Shown here one piece after another: positions 1 to 8,436 of a DNA stretch of 64,000 nucleotides. The stretch lies in the NCBI RefSeq assembly GCF_030756675.1, contig NZ_JAVBXD010000013.1, positions 1 to 64,000 of the forward strand. The letters run 5' to 3'. The stretch's first letter is position 1; the number at the start of each line of letters is the position of its first letter. The notes beneath the pieces were generated by a model. That model was not told where the DNA came from. It did no database searches and was given only the letters and a program-made list of their open reading frames with translations. Source of the stretch: Bacillus multifaciens. Its GTDB lineage: Bacteria; Bacillota; Bacilli; Bacillales; Bacillaceae_G. A program made the position numbers and the translations under genes.

Positions 1-175
1 ATTTTTCGACATATAAGTTGCTGTTATGCAGACTGCAACACCACCTGTACTCGCTTTTTCCCTTTGTTTTAAAACATCGCATGTGGCAGGAAAAGGCCCT
101 GACCGCTTCTATGCACGGCCAGATGCTCTCGTCCTCCCCTAAAAAGAAAGAGGTTTTTATGTCGGTTTTTTAATT
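1..175 (+). repeat. Dispersed repeat family A, copy 1
   Basis: About 170 bp beginning TTTTTCGACATATA, with a central block GCATGTGGCAGGAAAAGG followed by CTGACCGCTTCTATGCA and GGCCAGATGCTCTCG, and ending in AAGAAAGAGG, then TTTTTATGTCGGTTTTTTAA. The same order of blocks recurs near 6941, 7853, 23545 (5'-truncated), 24225 and 52395 (degenerate). It is always intergenic and has no convincing reading frame. The family is of the size and type of the B. cereus-group bcr repeats, but I cannot assign a number. Confidence 0.75.
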
Positions 176-377
176 CGTATTTATATAGTATCGATAATTT
201 GTAACAAAGTCTCCATTGATAGCAATGGAGACTTATATTATGTAAAAAAGCCATTCTACTTCTATGCTCAAAATTTAAAAATTTCGATATAATCCTTCAT
301 CGGTTGCAAATATACCGTATTCTCTTTTTTGTATAATGGATTCTCATGATTGTTTTATGAATATATGGCTATGGCAC

Positions 378-406
378 TTGACTTGGGATGGGTATATTGT
401 TAATTA
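378..406 (+). promoter_or_regulatory. Candidate sigma-A promoter for the two-component operon
   Basis: TTGACT at 378-383 and TAATTA at 401-406 are separated by 17 bp and lie about 90 bp upstream of the response regulator start. Assigned by inspection only. Confidence 0.4.
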
Positions 407-493
407 TTATATTTAAATAAAAGGTTATTATGAGTGTTTTAAATAAGAGAAATGTTTTTACATTATTATAAAAGAACAGCGGGGATTCTAGTT

Positions 494-1219
494 ATGAAAA
501 AAAGAATTGTAATTGTGGAAGATGAAGAGAATATTAGAGAAATATGTAAGCGGTATTTAGAGAGGGAAGGGTATGAAGTATATACAGCTGAAAATGGAGC
601 AGAGGGCTGGGATGCATTTCAACAATATCAGCCAGATTTAATGATTTTAGACTTAATGATGCCCAAAAAAGATGGTTGGGAACTATGTGAGGAAATTCGT
701 CAACAATCTAATGTTCCTATTATTATGTTAACTGCTCGGGGAGAGGAAAGAGATCGAATTTTAGGTTTAACAATGGGAGCAGATGATTATGTGACAAAGC
801 CGTTTTCGCCGCGTGAATTAGTATTGAGGGTTCAAATTATATTAAGAAGAGGAAGTCAGCCAGCAGTACAAACGAAAGAACCAGAATCGGAGCTAGAATT
901 AGAAGTGATAGAGTTCTCAGATTTGGAGATTTATCCAACGAAGAGATGTGTATTTGTTTGTGGACATGAGGTTGAGTTAACAGTGAAAGAGTTTGAAGTA
1001 CTTTATACGATGGCAAAACATCCAAAACAAGTGTTTTCTCGGTCGCAACTTCTTGAACAGATTTGGGAGTTTGAATATGACGGATGCACAAATACAGTAA
1101 CGGTGCTAATGAGTCGCTTACGCGAAAAATTAGATAAGCATACGACAAAGAACCGTTGGATTCATACAGTTTGGGGCATAGGGTATCGTTTTGATCCAAA
1201 TGGAGGAAATGAAGCATGA
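494..1219 (+). CDS. OmpR-family two-component response regulator
   Basis: A 241-residue DNA-binding response regulator that would be phosphorylated by the histidine kinase encoded immediately downstream. The receiver domain fills residues 1-120, with the acidic pair E9-D10, the phospho-acceptor Asp near residue 53 (MILDLMMP), the conserved Thr in MLTARG and the Lys in YVTKPF. A winged-helix output domain (Trans_reg_C) fills about 145-235, ending in the typical WGIGYRF. An in-frame ATG at 452 would add 14 residues, but homologues begin at the MKKRIVIVEDE block, so ATG 494 is preferred. The stop overlaps the kinase start by 4 bp (ATGA), indicating translational coupling. The signal sensed cannot be told from sequence. 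Confidence 0.92.
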   Translation: MKKRIVIVEDEENIREICKRYLEREGYEVYTAENGAEGWDAFQQYQPDLMILDLMMPKKDGWELCEEIRQQSNVPIIMLTARGEERDRILGLTMGADDYVTKPFSPRELVLRVQIILRRGSQPAVQTKEPESELELEVIEFSDLEIYPTKRCVFVCGHEVELTVKEFEVLYTMAKHPKQVFSRSQLLEQIWEFEYDGCTNTVTVLMSRLREKLDKHTTKNRWIHTVWGIGYRFDPNGGNEA

Positions 1220-2274
1220 AACTACGTTATCAATTGTTACTGATGAATTTATTAAGCACGAGTATCATGGTCATTGCGATATGGTATAGTGATACGAAAA
1301 TGTTCTTGGCACCGGAACAAACACGGTTATTAACAGGAATTGCGCTTATAGCAATGCTTTTGTCAACGTTTATTTATTGGTTATTAACACGTCCTATTAT
1401 GAGATCGATTCAAAATTTAATCGCATTAACGCAACAATTTAGTGATCGACAATTTGAAACAATCTATATAATTGGACAGGAACCACGAGAGTTTAAAGAA
1501 CTCGCAACAGCTTTTCAAAAGATGGCTAAAAAGTTAGAAGAAGGGTTTACGAAGTTAGAAGAAGGGGAAAAAGCACGTACAGAGCTCATTGCGAATATTT
1601 CACATGACTTACGAACCCCTATAGCCAGCATACAATTGATGATAGAAGCACTACAAGATGATGTGATTGAAGACCCTGACATGAAAAAGCAGTACTTAGC
1701 GACTATATTACAGGAAATACAAAGACTAAATGGCTTAATTAATAATTTATTCGATCTTTCTAAGTTAGAACTCGGGCAAGAAGAGTTTTATCCAACTTTA
1801 ACACATGTGGACAGAGTGTTAATAGACGTACTAGATTCACATTCTATTTTACTAGAGGAAAAACAGATGCATTTAGAAATACATGTTTCTGATACATTGC
1901 CTCAGCTTTGGATGATGCCATGTAAAATAGTACGTGTGATTAGTAACTTGTTACATAATGCGATTCGATATTCTCCTGCATCTTCTACAATTGAGCTGAT
2001 TGTGCAGGAAAATAAGCAGAAGCAGTATGTTCAATTTATTGTGCGTGACGAAGGAGAAGGCATTTCATACAATGATCAATTACGCATATTTGAGCGTTTC
2101 TATAGAACAGATCAGTCAAGAAGTTCACAATCTGGCGGATCGGGGCTTGGGTTAGCTATTGCGAAGTCATTAGTTGAAATGCATAAAGGAGACATTGGTG
2201 TGCGCGATCGCATAGATGGAAAACAAGGAAGTGAATTTTGGTTTACACTTCCTATCACATCAGAAAAGAAATAA
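1216..2274 (+). CDS. Membrane sensor histidine kinase (HPK1 type)
   Basis: A 352-residue kinase partner of the preceding regulator. Two membrane segments (about residues 7-25 and 38-57) enclose only about 12 external residues, so it has practically no extracellular sensor. A HAMP-like linker follows, then the H-box NISHDLRTP with the phospho-accepting His near residue 130, the N-box NLLHNAIRYSP, the G1 box DEGEGIS and the G2 box GSGLGLAIAKS. The short external loop resembles intramembrane-sensing kinases, but the kinase is not next to a BceAB-type transporter here. A good RBS (GGAGG) lies inside the end of the regulator gene. Operon membership is well supported by the ATGA overlap; the stimulus is unknown. 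Confidence 0.9.
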   Translation: MKLRYQLLLMNLLSTSIMVIAIWYSDTKMFLAPEQTRLLTGIALIAMLLSTFIYWLLTRPIMRSIQNLIALTQQFSDRQFETIYIIGQEPREFKELATAFQKMAKKLEEGFTKLEEGEKARTELIANISHDLRTPIASIQLMIEALQDDVIEDPDMKKQYLATILQEIQRLNGLINNLFDLSKLELGQEEFYPTLTHVDRVLIDVLDSHSILLEEKQMHLEIHVSDTLPQLWMMPCKIVRVISNLLHNAIRYSPASSTIELIVQENKQKQYVQFIVRDEGEGISYNDQLRIFERFYRTDQSRSSQSGGSGLGLAIAKSLVEMHKGDIGVRDRIDGKQGSEFWFTLPITSEKK

Positions 2275-2361
2275 GGCGTGAAAGACTTTTGTAATAGTTA
2301 TGTTATGAAAATGAGAGATTTTCTTGCTAATATATAAGTGTTAGAGGAGGGAATTTAACTT

Positions 2362-2847
2362 ATGAAAAGAAAATATATATTCCTTATCGGAGCATTTATA
2401 ATTGTTGGGGGGATATTGTGGTCCTTGTTCCGCCCAGAGAAATTATTTATTGATAAGAAAGTAAATGAAACATTGCCGCAAACAGAAATGAAGTCAAAAG
2501 AAACGAAGCAGGTAATAAGTGAAGGGCAGTTTCAAAGCGGTGTCCATGAAACAACGGGAACAGCAACAATTCACCAATTAGCAGATGGAAAACGTATTTT
2601 ACGCCTTAGTAATTTTGCAACTTCTAACGGTCCAGACGTTCGAGTTGTGTTGGTTCCTACGAAGCAATTGAAAAATAATGAAGATGTTAAAAATTATAAG
2701 TATATTGAATTAGGAAAATTAAAGGGCAACAAAGGCGATCAAAACTATGAAATTCCTGATGAGATAGATGTAAGTACATACGGAGCAGTTTCTGTATGGT
2801 GTAAGAGATTTAACGAGAATTTTGGTGCAGCCTATTTTGCAAAATAA
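2362..2847 (+). CDS. Membrane-anchored DM13-domain protein
   Basis: 161 residues. An N-terminal hydrophobic segment (about 6-22) acts as a signal or anchor, followed by a polar linker and then a DM13 domain (about 55-161) recognisable from GVHETTGTATIH, LRLSNFATSNGPDVRVVLVP and the late WCKRFNENFGAAYF. DM13 is a predicted electron-transfer or redox-type extracellular domain; its function in Bacillus is not established. The RBS AGAGGAGGG precedes ATG 2362. It lies 87 bp after the kinase gene on the same strand and could be a target of, or co-transcribed with, the two-component system; that is inference. A terminator follows directly. Confidence 0.8.
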   Translation: MKRKYIFLIGAFIIVGGILWSLFRPEKLFIDKKVNETLPQTEMKSKETKQVISEGQFQSGVHETTGTATIHQLADGKRILRLSNFATSNGPDVRVVLVPTKQLKNNEDVKNYKYIELGKLKGNKGDQNYEIPDEIDVSTYGAVSVWCKRFNENFGAAYFAK

Positions 2848-2861
2848 GAAATAATAAAAGC

Positions 2862-2894
2862 AGGTAATAGAATTGAAGTCTATTGCCTTTTTTT
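2862..2894 (+). terminator. Intrinsic terminator after the DM13 gene
   Basis: AGGTAATAG pairs with CTATTGCCT (one G-T pair) and is followed by a seven-T run. Confidence 0.7.
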
Positions 2895-2925
2895 GTATAT
2901 AAATCTATTTTAAGTTTTCGAAGTA

Positions 2926-2975
2926 AAAGTCGTTGTTATGCATGGTTAGATTCTCTAGCTCATCTAAAAAGAAAA
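2926..2975 (+). repeat. Relic of dispersed repeat A
   Basis: A short degenerate stretch with GTCGTTGTTATGCATGG, then CTCATCTAAAAAGAAAAG, echoing the ends of repeat family A with the middle missing. Confidence 0.35.
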
Positions 2976-3066
2976 GTAGATAAATTGGAAGAGAAAATAA
3001 TTAAGGGCAATAAATTCATTTAGCTCATTAAAACAAATGAAAGGAAGCGGCTTGTTTCAAGAAATA

Positions 3067-3115
3067 ACAACCCCCACAGAGAACAAGAATGTTCTTTGTG
3101 GGGGTTGTTATTTTA
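3067..3115. terminator. Strong symmetric hairpin terminator
   Basis: AACAACCCCCACAGAGAAC pairs with GTTCTTTGTGGGGGTTGTT around a six-base loop and is followed by ATTTT. No gene now ends immediately before it on the plus strand, so it may be left over from a lost gene. Confidence 0.7.
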
Positions 3116-3868
3116 AAAAGGCTTGGGGGAAGCTCTTTTTTATTTCGTCATGCCTGTAAATATTGCGATATCAAAATATACAGTTAATGGGTTGATTCGC
3201 GCATGTATTCGCGATAAGTTTATCTTACTTTTAATATCTTTCAAATTACTTTCATAAATGTTATAAAAGTCTTTCATAAATATTACAAAAGTCTTTCTTT
3301 GACTGCAAAGACTTTCAGGCAATAGGAATGAAAAGTAAGTGAATAGCAGTCTCTAATGCATGTTAACAATAATCTTAATTAATGGGATTTAAAAGCAACA
3401 ATTGTTAATGCTCTTCGAGAATATTTATTGCTTTTTCAAGTAAAACATCAAATGCATATGATATATATACTGTATTCTATAATACAATAACTGAAATAAG
3501 AGGCTGCAGATCACTTGCTCTATGCAATTGATCCACATACGAACAATCAAGAATTTCTCCTAATCGATTAAAAATACATCTCAAGTAACATTATATATTG
3601 CTTCTCCTTTATTCAAGCAATATGTACATGTCTTCTATTTTCAACACGCTGTAACCATTTTAACACTTGTTGATACATATTTTCTTAATAAGTATTTTAA
3701 TCTCCTCACATGAATATTTAATACTTTCCTTATTACAAATTAAGATCAACGAAAGCTTTTTGTAACATTTACGAAAGTCTTTTGTAATAGTTATGAAAGT
3801 AATTTGAAAGATATTTAAATTAAGATGGGATTCCGAACATTAAATTCTTTTTAATCAGTAGGGAAAAA
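3116..3868. other. Intergenic stretch with decayed coding sequence
   Basis: About 750 bp of AT-rich sequence before the CATA array. The only structure seen is a probable decayed reading frame on the minus strand (entered separately) and two near-identical segments, AAAGTCTTTCATAAATATTACAAAAGTC and TGTAACATTTACGAAAGTC-like motifs (split here), near 3265-3300 and 3755-3810. No intact gene or convincing promoter is visible. Confidence 0.5.
3405..3690 (-). pseudogene. Possible decayed gene, product unknown
   Basis: Read on the minus strand, successive frames give protein-like pieces: MYQQVLKWLQRVENRRHVHI (from about 3690), then RCIFNRLGEILDCSYVDQL, HRASDLQPLISVIVL, and finally TVYISYAFDVLLEKAINILE ending at the TAA at 3405-3407. 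Two frame changes and an internal stop would be required. The amphipathic, coding-like composition is the only evidence. I do not recognise the family; a helix-rich regulator is possible. Confidence 0.3.
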
Positions 3869-3942
3869 CATACATACATACATACATACATACATACATA
3901 CATACATACATACATACATACATACATACATACATACATACA
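3869..3942. repeat. (CATA)18.5 microsatellite
   Basis: A perfect tetranucleotide repeat of 74 nt, 18.5 copies without interruption, ending 2 bp before the RBS GTGAGG of the downstream secreted protein. Repeats of this length are prone to slipped-strand changes. The position between promoter and RBS suggests possible expression variation, not reading-frame switching. Confidence 0.95.
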
Positions 3943-3959
3943 AAGTGAGGAATGGCGTT

Positions 3960-6149
3960 ATGAAAAAAAATTTAAAAACAACTGGAATTGGAAAAAAGGT
4001 AATCCCTGCAACAGCAGCATTAGGTATTCTTTTTTCTATGGCCCCTGTTGCAGAAAATAAGGCTAGCGCAGGGATAGGTACGGTACTAGATGTAACGATT
4101 ACTGCATTAGGTGCTGTAGCAAACATTTATGAGGGACTTGGATTAGCTCCAGGGGATATAGAACCAAGCACTACTATTGATGTATATGCAGAAAATATAG
4201 GTTACAAAGCTCCTAATTTTGCATCTGGGGAATTTAATATTTCCATGCATCATACAAAAGGTGATTCAAATTTTACTAAATCAGTTAAAGTACTCTATCC
4301 AAATGGGAAAATTGAAATTCATAAATTAAAATCTGGGCAGCAACTTAAAATTACTCAAGCGGGTATAATTATAGATCTAAACCCTGATGCAAAATCTGTC
4401 TCAGAACACGATCTTCTTTACATTACGCAAGCACAATTAGACGAAGGAAAGACCGGAGTTGTAATGAATCAAGATCACACTGCATTTGTAGAAAAAGCAT
4501 CTGGTAAAAATCCAAGATTGCTTAATCCACTTTATAAAAAATATTCAGGCGATTCGGCTCAAGACTGGAGCGTGATTGTTTATAGTCAGGATGTCCTATT
4601 TGATTATATATCAAATAAATTATCAAATGAGCAAAAACAACTAGTAACATTGACTTCAAAACCAGTATCCAAAGATGTTCTTTGGAATTATCTCACAAGC
4701 GATTCTGAAGCTCTTGCAGATTTTCATGATCGATCAGTAAATATATTAGCAGATACGACTCAGGCTCTAGAAACATCTATTAGAGTAGGAAACTCTGTAT
4801 TAGACGATAAACCTTATCAAATTATCCCAATTAAAAAAGGAAGCAATAAAGTAGTTGTAAAAAAAGGTTCAGAGTATCTTTCAGGGAAAGATAGAACTAA
4901 GTTCCAATATTCACATTCAATTGGGGATGACGAAATATTAGAACTTGTCCCAATCGAAAATTCTGATGACAATCAATTTAATCTGGTAAACAAGAATGGA
5001 GAACGTTTGGCGAATGATACCCTTCGTTTCAAAGGAAAAACAAACAATGAAATTCATAATTGGCTAAGAGAGTGGTATCCAGGTAAAGAAAATGAGAAAC
5101 AGAAGCATGACGGGATACAGATAGTACCTGATGAAAAGGATTCTAGAATATGGACTGCAAAAGATTCTTCTGGGAACGTGATAAAAAACAGTTGGGTAAG
5201 ATATGGTGGTGATCATTATCATTATGCAGGTTCTGATGGAGTTTTCGTGAAGGGCTGGCATGATGTTGAAGGGAAGACGTATTATTTTGGTTCAAATGGT
5301 GCATTCCGAGGAATGTATATTAACCCAGATATTGATGGTAAGCAATACCACTTTGATCATGAAGGTGTTTTGCAAAAATCAGCATGGCTAAATAAAAAAT
5401 ATTCTGATCATACTGGAGCATTTGTTAAAGAAGGTATACGAGAAATTGATGGTAAAATTTATTATTTCCAAAATTATGAGGCCACTACAAATGAACTGCG
5501 TCTAGAAGATCAATATACCATTCTTCACTTTGATGATAAAGGCGTACTTGAGAGAGTTACTGATCTGAATGGAAAAGCGCCAGGTAGCATAACTTATGTT
5601 ACTCTTGACGAGAAAAAGGTAGCGTTTGAAAAAGATGGGTCTATTAGGAAAAAAGGAGTCTCTAAAATCTTTCTACCTGGAATTACTATGGAAGAAAAAG
5701 ACCAGCCTACACTAGTTTATTACAGCTTGGAAGAAGGGCCTTTCTATTCTGGTTGGAAGGAAATCGATGGTAAAAAATATCATTTTCAGAATGGTAGACA
5801 CTTTACTTTTGATGGTCATGAACCTATTGACGGAAAAAGATATTATTTTAATCAAGACGGAGAGGCTAAGTTAACTGGGTTTGATAAAGTTAATGGTAAA
5901 ATATACCATTATAACGATAAAGGTGAAATGCAAACAGGGTGGCAAGAAATCAATGGTAAGTGGTATTACTTCGATGAGTCTGGAGCAGCTAAAATAGGAT
6001 GGTTCCAAGTTGGTGGCGGATACCACTTCCCTGATTACGGATACTTTACTTATTATGCTAAAGAGGATGGTTCTATTTATACAGATACCAAGGTTGAAAT
6101 TAATGGAAAAACCTATAAGTTTGACAGCCATGGACACAAAGGCTATTAA
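3960..6149 (+). CDS. Secreted protein with C-terminal cell-wall/choline-binding-type repeats
   Basis: 729 residues. A signal peptide (about 1-37: KK-rich start, hydrophobic ATAALGILFSMAPVA, cleavage near NKASA) is followed by a region of about 360 residues that I do not recognise. From about residue 400 to the end there are CW_binding_1-type aromatic repeats (GWHDVEGKTYYFGSNG, GWQEINGKWYYFDESGAA and others), the modules that attach proteins to wall polymers in choline-binding proteins and clostridial toxins. The protein therefore probably acts on or at the cell surface. A GTG at 3945 is in frame but is itself part of the RBS (GTGAGG), so ATG 3960 is chosen. The CATA microsatellite lies directly upstream. 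Toxin, adhesin or hydrolase roles are all possible. Confidence 0.8.
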   Translation: MKKNLKTTGIGKKVIPATAALGILFSMAPVAENKASAGIGTVLDVTITALGAVANIYEGLGLAPGDIEPSTTIDVYAENIGYKAPNFASGEFNISMHHTKGDSNFTKSVKVLYPNGKIEIHKLKSGQQLKITQAGIIIDLNPDAKSVSEHDLLYITQAQLDEGKTGVVMNQDHTAFVEKASGKNPRLLNPLYKKYSGDSAQDWSVIVYSQDVLFDYISNKLSNEQKQLVTLTSKPVSKDVLWNYLTSDSEALADFHDRSVNILADTTQALETSIRVGNSVLDDKPYQIIPIKKGSNKVVVKKGSEYLSGKDRTKFQYSHSIGDDEILELVPIENSDDNQFNLVNKNGERLANDTLRFKGKTNNEIHNWLREWYPGKENEKQKHDGIQIVPDEKDSRIWTAKDSSGNVIKNSWVRYGGDHYHYAGSDGVFVKGWHDVEGKTYYFGSNGAFRGMYINPDIDGKQYHFDHEGVLQKSAWLNKKYSDHTGAFVKEGIREIDGKIYYFQNYEATTNELRLEDQYTILHFDDKGVLERVTDLNGKAPGSITYVTLDEKKVAFEKDGSIRKKGVSKIFLPGITMEEKDQPTLVYYSLEEGPFYSGWKEIDGKKYHFQNGRHFTFDGHEPIDGKRYYFNQDGEAKLTGFDKVNGKIYHYNDKGEMQTGWQEINGKWYYFDESGAAKIGWFQVGGGYHFPDYGYFTYYAKEDGSIYTDTKVEINGKTYKFDSHGHKGY

Positions 6150-6298
6150 GTAATACAAAAAAAGTCTATTTTTATAAGTATCACTCGTTAAAAGGGATGC
6201 TTTTACCTGACTTAAGCATACAACCCTGAAAAACTAAAAATGACGGTTCCACTCAGTGAGTGAGAAAATCGTTTGAAGAGTTAGCTTATATATACAAA

Positions 6299-6352
6299 AA
6301 TGGGTCATATTATGTACTGGATTTTATTCCTATAATATGGTCCATTTTATTT
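6299..6352 (+). terminator. Likely terminator downstream of the repeat protein
   Basis: TGGGTCATATTAT pairs imperfectly with ATAATATGGTCCA and is followed by TTTTATTTTT. Confidence 0.55.
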
Positions 6353-6540
6353 TTACAGGTATACTCATTTCTTGTTGATTCTATCTTTTGAGATTGACGA
6401 AAATATAAATATTTTTGCTCAATTGAAATCACTCTATGAAGCTTTGAGAATTTCTTACTGTACAAAAAAGTTGAAATGTATATAACCGCTCTAAAAAAGT
6501 AAACCCTAACTCAATTTGTATAGTATTGGAGGTGTAACAA

Positions 6541-6930
6541 ATACATATAAAATTATCTCTCATTCAATTATTTCTGTTAATACTGAACTTATTTATATTT
6601 TCTTCAGCCATGCCATTTTTACCTTGGTTTATCGAGAGCGCTTTCGGATGGTTAGGGATCTTGGCTACTACTCCTTTATTGTTAATTATCGGTAGAATCA
6701 TGCCACAACTAAAAAAAAGCGAAGGATTTTGCATAACAAGAACAAGACAAGTTGTTCCTTTTATTGCATCCATTGTTTCACTATGTATCATGTTATTACC
6801 TACCATTGAATTATCGATTGTAATAGCTCTTGCGGTGAATGGTTTAATGGCGATCATCACAATTGCATTTTTGTTGCAAGATTTCTATAGATTGAATAAA
6901 AAACATAAGTTCATAAGGTTTATTATATAA
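6541..6930 (+). CDS. Small hydrophobic membrane protein, apparent ATA start
   Basis: Three to four membrane segments in about 129 residues (LSLIQLFLLILNLFIFSS, WLGILATTPLLLIIG, VPFIASIVSLCIMLLP, IVIALAVNGLMAIITIAFLL). The first ATG (6610) has no RBS and would cut the first segment. A near-perfect RBS GGAGGTG at 6528-6534 lies 6 nt before an in-frame ATA at 6541, which reads (M)HIKLSLIQLF. This means either a rare ATA start or an ATG lost by mutation. The family is not recognised. Transcription may stop in the following repeat. Confidence 0.55.
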   Translation: MHIKLSLIQLFLLILNLFIFSSAMPFLPWFIESAFGWLGILATTPLLLIIGRIMPQLKKSEGFCITRTRQVVPFIASIVSLCIMLLPTIELSIVIALAVNGLMAIITIAFLLQDFYRLNKKHKFIRFII

Positions 6931-6940
6931 ATCTGATTTA

Positions 6941-7105
6941 ATTTTTCGACATCAATATGGTCGCTACTTACTTGCTCCCTTCCTTATTTTGTTTTAAACC
7001 TTGCATGTGGCAGGAAAGGGCACTGACCGCTTCTATGCATGGCCAGATGCTCTCGCCTGCCTAAAAAGAAAGAGGGCTTTTATGTCAATTTTTTAATTTA
7101 TATTT
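6941..7105 (+). repeat. Dispersed repeat family A, copy 2
   Basis: Begins ATTTTTCGACATCA, contains TTGCATGTGGCAGGAAAGGG, CTGACCGCTTCTATGCATGG and CCAGATGCTCTCGCCTGCC, and ends with TTTTATGTCAATTTTTTAAT. It lies directly after the stop of the membrane protein gene. Confidence 0.8.
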
Positions 7106-7320
7106 ATAGAGCTTGTTTATTTCTATCAGCCTTACAGAACTGTCATCTTTATGTAAGGTTAGTAGATAGTTTATTTAATATTTAAATGTAATAATAAAAT
7201 CATAAGAAGTGATAATAAATTTTTAGAAATGATAAGAAAGTGTTGTTCGTAGTTATAACAACAACTAAAAAATGATTGAGAAAAAATTCAATATATACAT
7301 AATAAATGGAGGTAAATGTA

Positions 7321-7533
7321 ATGGCTTTAAAATTATTCGGTATCGTTCTTGGAGTGGTATTAATCTTATGGGGTTTATATAGAATGAAAAGAGATGATGC
7401 ATTCGTAGGAAAAACTCAAACAAGAAAAAATCTTTTCAATTTGTTGATTCTTGGAGAGGCTTCTGGGTTAGGACAATTATTAGGTGGAATTCTACTTGTC
7501 ATTTTAGTAATCGTATCCTTTATAATAAAATAA
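7321..7533 (+). CDS. Small two-helix membrane protein
   Basis: 70 residues. One membrane helix at each end (LFGIVLGVVLILWGLY and LGGILLVILVIVSFII) and a basic loop with KRDDAFVGKTQTRKN between. An ATG at 7306 overlaps the RBS (GGAGGT 7308-7313), so ATG 7321 with 7-nt spacing is the start. Function is unknown; it resembles the many small membrane proteins of the group. A truncated second copy with the same upstream sequence lies at 8735-8880. An intrinsic terminator follows at 7543. Confidence 0.7.
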   Translation: MALKLFGIVLGVVLILWGLYRMKRDDAFVGKTQTRKNLFNLLILGEASGLGQLLGGILLVILVIVSFIIK

Positions 7534-7542
7534 TTTGCAAAT

Positions 7543-7577
7543 AAAAGGAGCTAAGATCTATAGTTTAGCTCCTTTTG
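7543..7577 (+). terminator. Intrinsic terminator
   Basis: AAAAGGAGCTAA pairs with TTTAGCTCCTTTT. It follows the small membrane protein gene by 10 bp. Confidence 0.75.
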
Positions 7578-7852
7578 TTGTGATAAAACCTTTAAGTAAG
7601 ATTAATAATTTTTCTAGGTAAGGAGGGGGTAGCATTAGCAACCTATAAATTCCGTGTTCGCTATCTACCCTCTCACGATAAACTCTTGTATATATTTAAA
7701 CTATATCTTATAATCTAGATACGGACATTTATTAAAGCGGTAAGTTATTACCAATCCATTTTCTTACCTTTTTTCAACAAATCTTTTTCGATGAACCTAG
7801 TTTCCTTAGGTTCTTTTTTTTATGCAACAACTAAAGTATATAAATCAATTTT
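7578..7852. other. Gene-free stretch with two hairpins
   Basis: No reading frame with an RBS is seen. A large imperfect hairpin joins GAGGGGGTAGC (near 7622) to GCTATCTACCCTC (near 7660). A terminator-like stem GAACCTA-GTTTCC-TTAGGTTC with an eight-T run lies at 7795-7822. A short untranslated transcript ending there is conceivable, but no promoter was identified. Confidence 0.4.
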
Positions 7853-8012
7853 AATTTTTCGACATATAGATTGCAACTATGAAGAGGGTCCTGCACTTAT
7901 TGTCTACTTTTGTTTTCAAACCTTGCACGTGGCAGGAAAAGGCCCTGACCGCTTCTATGCATGGCCAGCCCTTCTCGCCCATTTAAAAAAATGCTTTTCT
8001 GTCGGTTTTTCA
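7853..8012 (+). repeat. Dispersed repeat family A, copy 3
   Basis: TTTTTCGACATATAGATTGC start, central CTTGCACGTGGCAGGAAAAG, CCCTGACCGCTTCTATGCAT and a TCTGTCGGTTTTTCAT end. More diverged in the first third than copies 1 and 5. The 74-codon open frame across it is a by-product of the repeat. Confidence 0.75.
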
Positions 8013-8104
8013 TAAAGTAACTGAGTAGTTACCTTTTTTCTAATAATTCTTCATTTCAATTCTTTTGAGTTTCACGTTTGTTGAACTAGTTGATTATATA
8101 AAAA

Positions 8105-8147
8105 AAGTACCCTCCACAATCAGAAATCTTTTCAGATGTGGCGGGTT
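8105..8147 (-). terminator. Terminator of the PlcR-linked peptide transcript
   Basis: On the minus strand ACCCGCCACATCTGA pairs imperfectly with TCTGATTGTGGAGGGT and is followed by ACTTTTTTTA. A second perfect 15-bp inverted repeat (CATACAAATGATCTG and its complement) lies between the peptide stop and this site, at 8188-8241. Confidence 0.55.
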
Positions 8148-8274
8148 ATTCTTTGAATCGTTTCCGTCCCTTTAGGGATCTTACTCATACAAATGATCTG
8201 CATATCAATAATACATCTTTAATATACAGATCATTTGTATGATAATTCTTATAAATAATAACTGAATGATAAAC

Positions 8275-8355
8275 TTACATAAATGCTTTTAAAAGTTCTT
8301 GAACTAATGGAAGTACTCCGCCTATAAATTTCAAAACTGCCATTGCGATTTCCAT
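8275..8355 (-). CDS. 26-residue amphipathic peptide, PSM-like or leaderless bacteriocin-like
   Basis: A complete small gene: AGGAGG (8363-8368 on the minus strand) 7 nt before ATG 8355, and TAA at 8277-8275. The peptide begins MEIAMAVLKFIGG, continues VLPLVQELLKAFM, has no signal peptide, has about zero net charge (two Glu, two Lys) and is strongly hydrophobic with Glu and Lys spaced as on one face of a helix. That is the make-up of phenol-soluble modulins and some leaderless peptides; I do not recognise this exact family. The upstream region has a consensus promoter, a cre-like site inside the promoter spacer and a perfect PlcR box, so expression is probably PlcR-activated (quorum/virulence) and carbon-repressed. 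The transcript would end at the hairpin near 8105. Function as a surfactant, cytolysin or antimicrobial is inference. Confidence 0.7.
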   Translation of the reverse strand: MEIAMAVLKFIGGVLPLVQELLKAFM

Positions 8356-8407
8356 ATTATTTCCTCCTCTTTTTGTGTGTTAAGATGTGATACATCTTTA
8401 TACTTCT

Positions 8408-8436
8408 ATTATAGTAAGCGCTTACAATTATATCAA
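8408..8436 (-). promoter_or_regulatory. Promoter with embedded cre-like site for the small peptide
   Basis: On the minus strand TTGATA (8436-8431), a 17-bp spacer and TATAAT (8413-8408), essentially consensus sigma-A. The spacer contains TGTAAGCGCTTACT (8427-8414), a close match to the catabolite responsive element bound by CcpA, so repression by preferred carbon sources is expected. Confidence 0.75.

Noticed and set aside
3140-3322. A 60-codon minus-strand open frame
   Set aside because: No RBS, biased AT-rich composition and no protein-like pattern.
3851-4126. A minus-strand frame with repeated Tyr-Val-Cys-Met
   Set aside because: It is only the translation of the CATA microsatellite and the antisense of the signal peptide region.
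7791-8015. A 74-codon open frame
   Set aside because: It runs from a terminator stem through repeat A, has no RBS, and its other copies do not keep the frame.
8184-8241. The perfect 15-bp inverted repeat as a transposon end
   Set aside because: No target duplication and no coding between the arms; it is more likely an mRNA structure in the peptide transcript.
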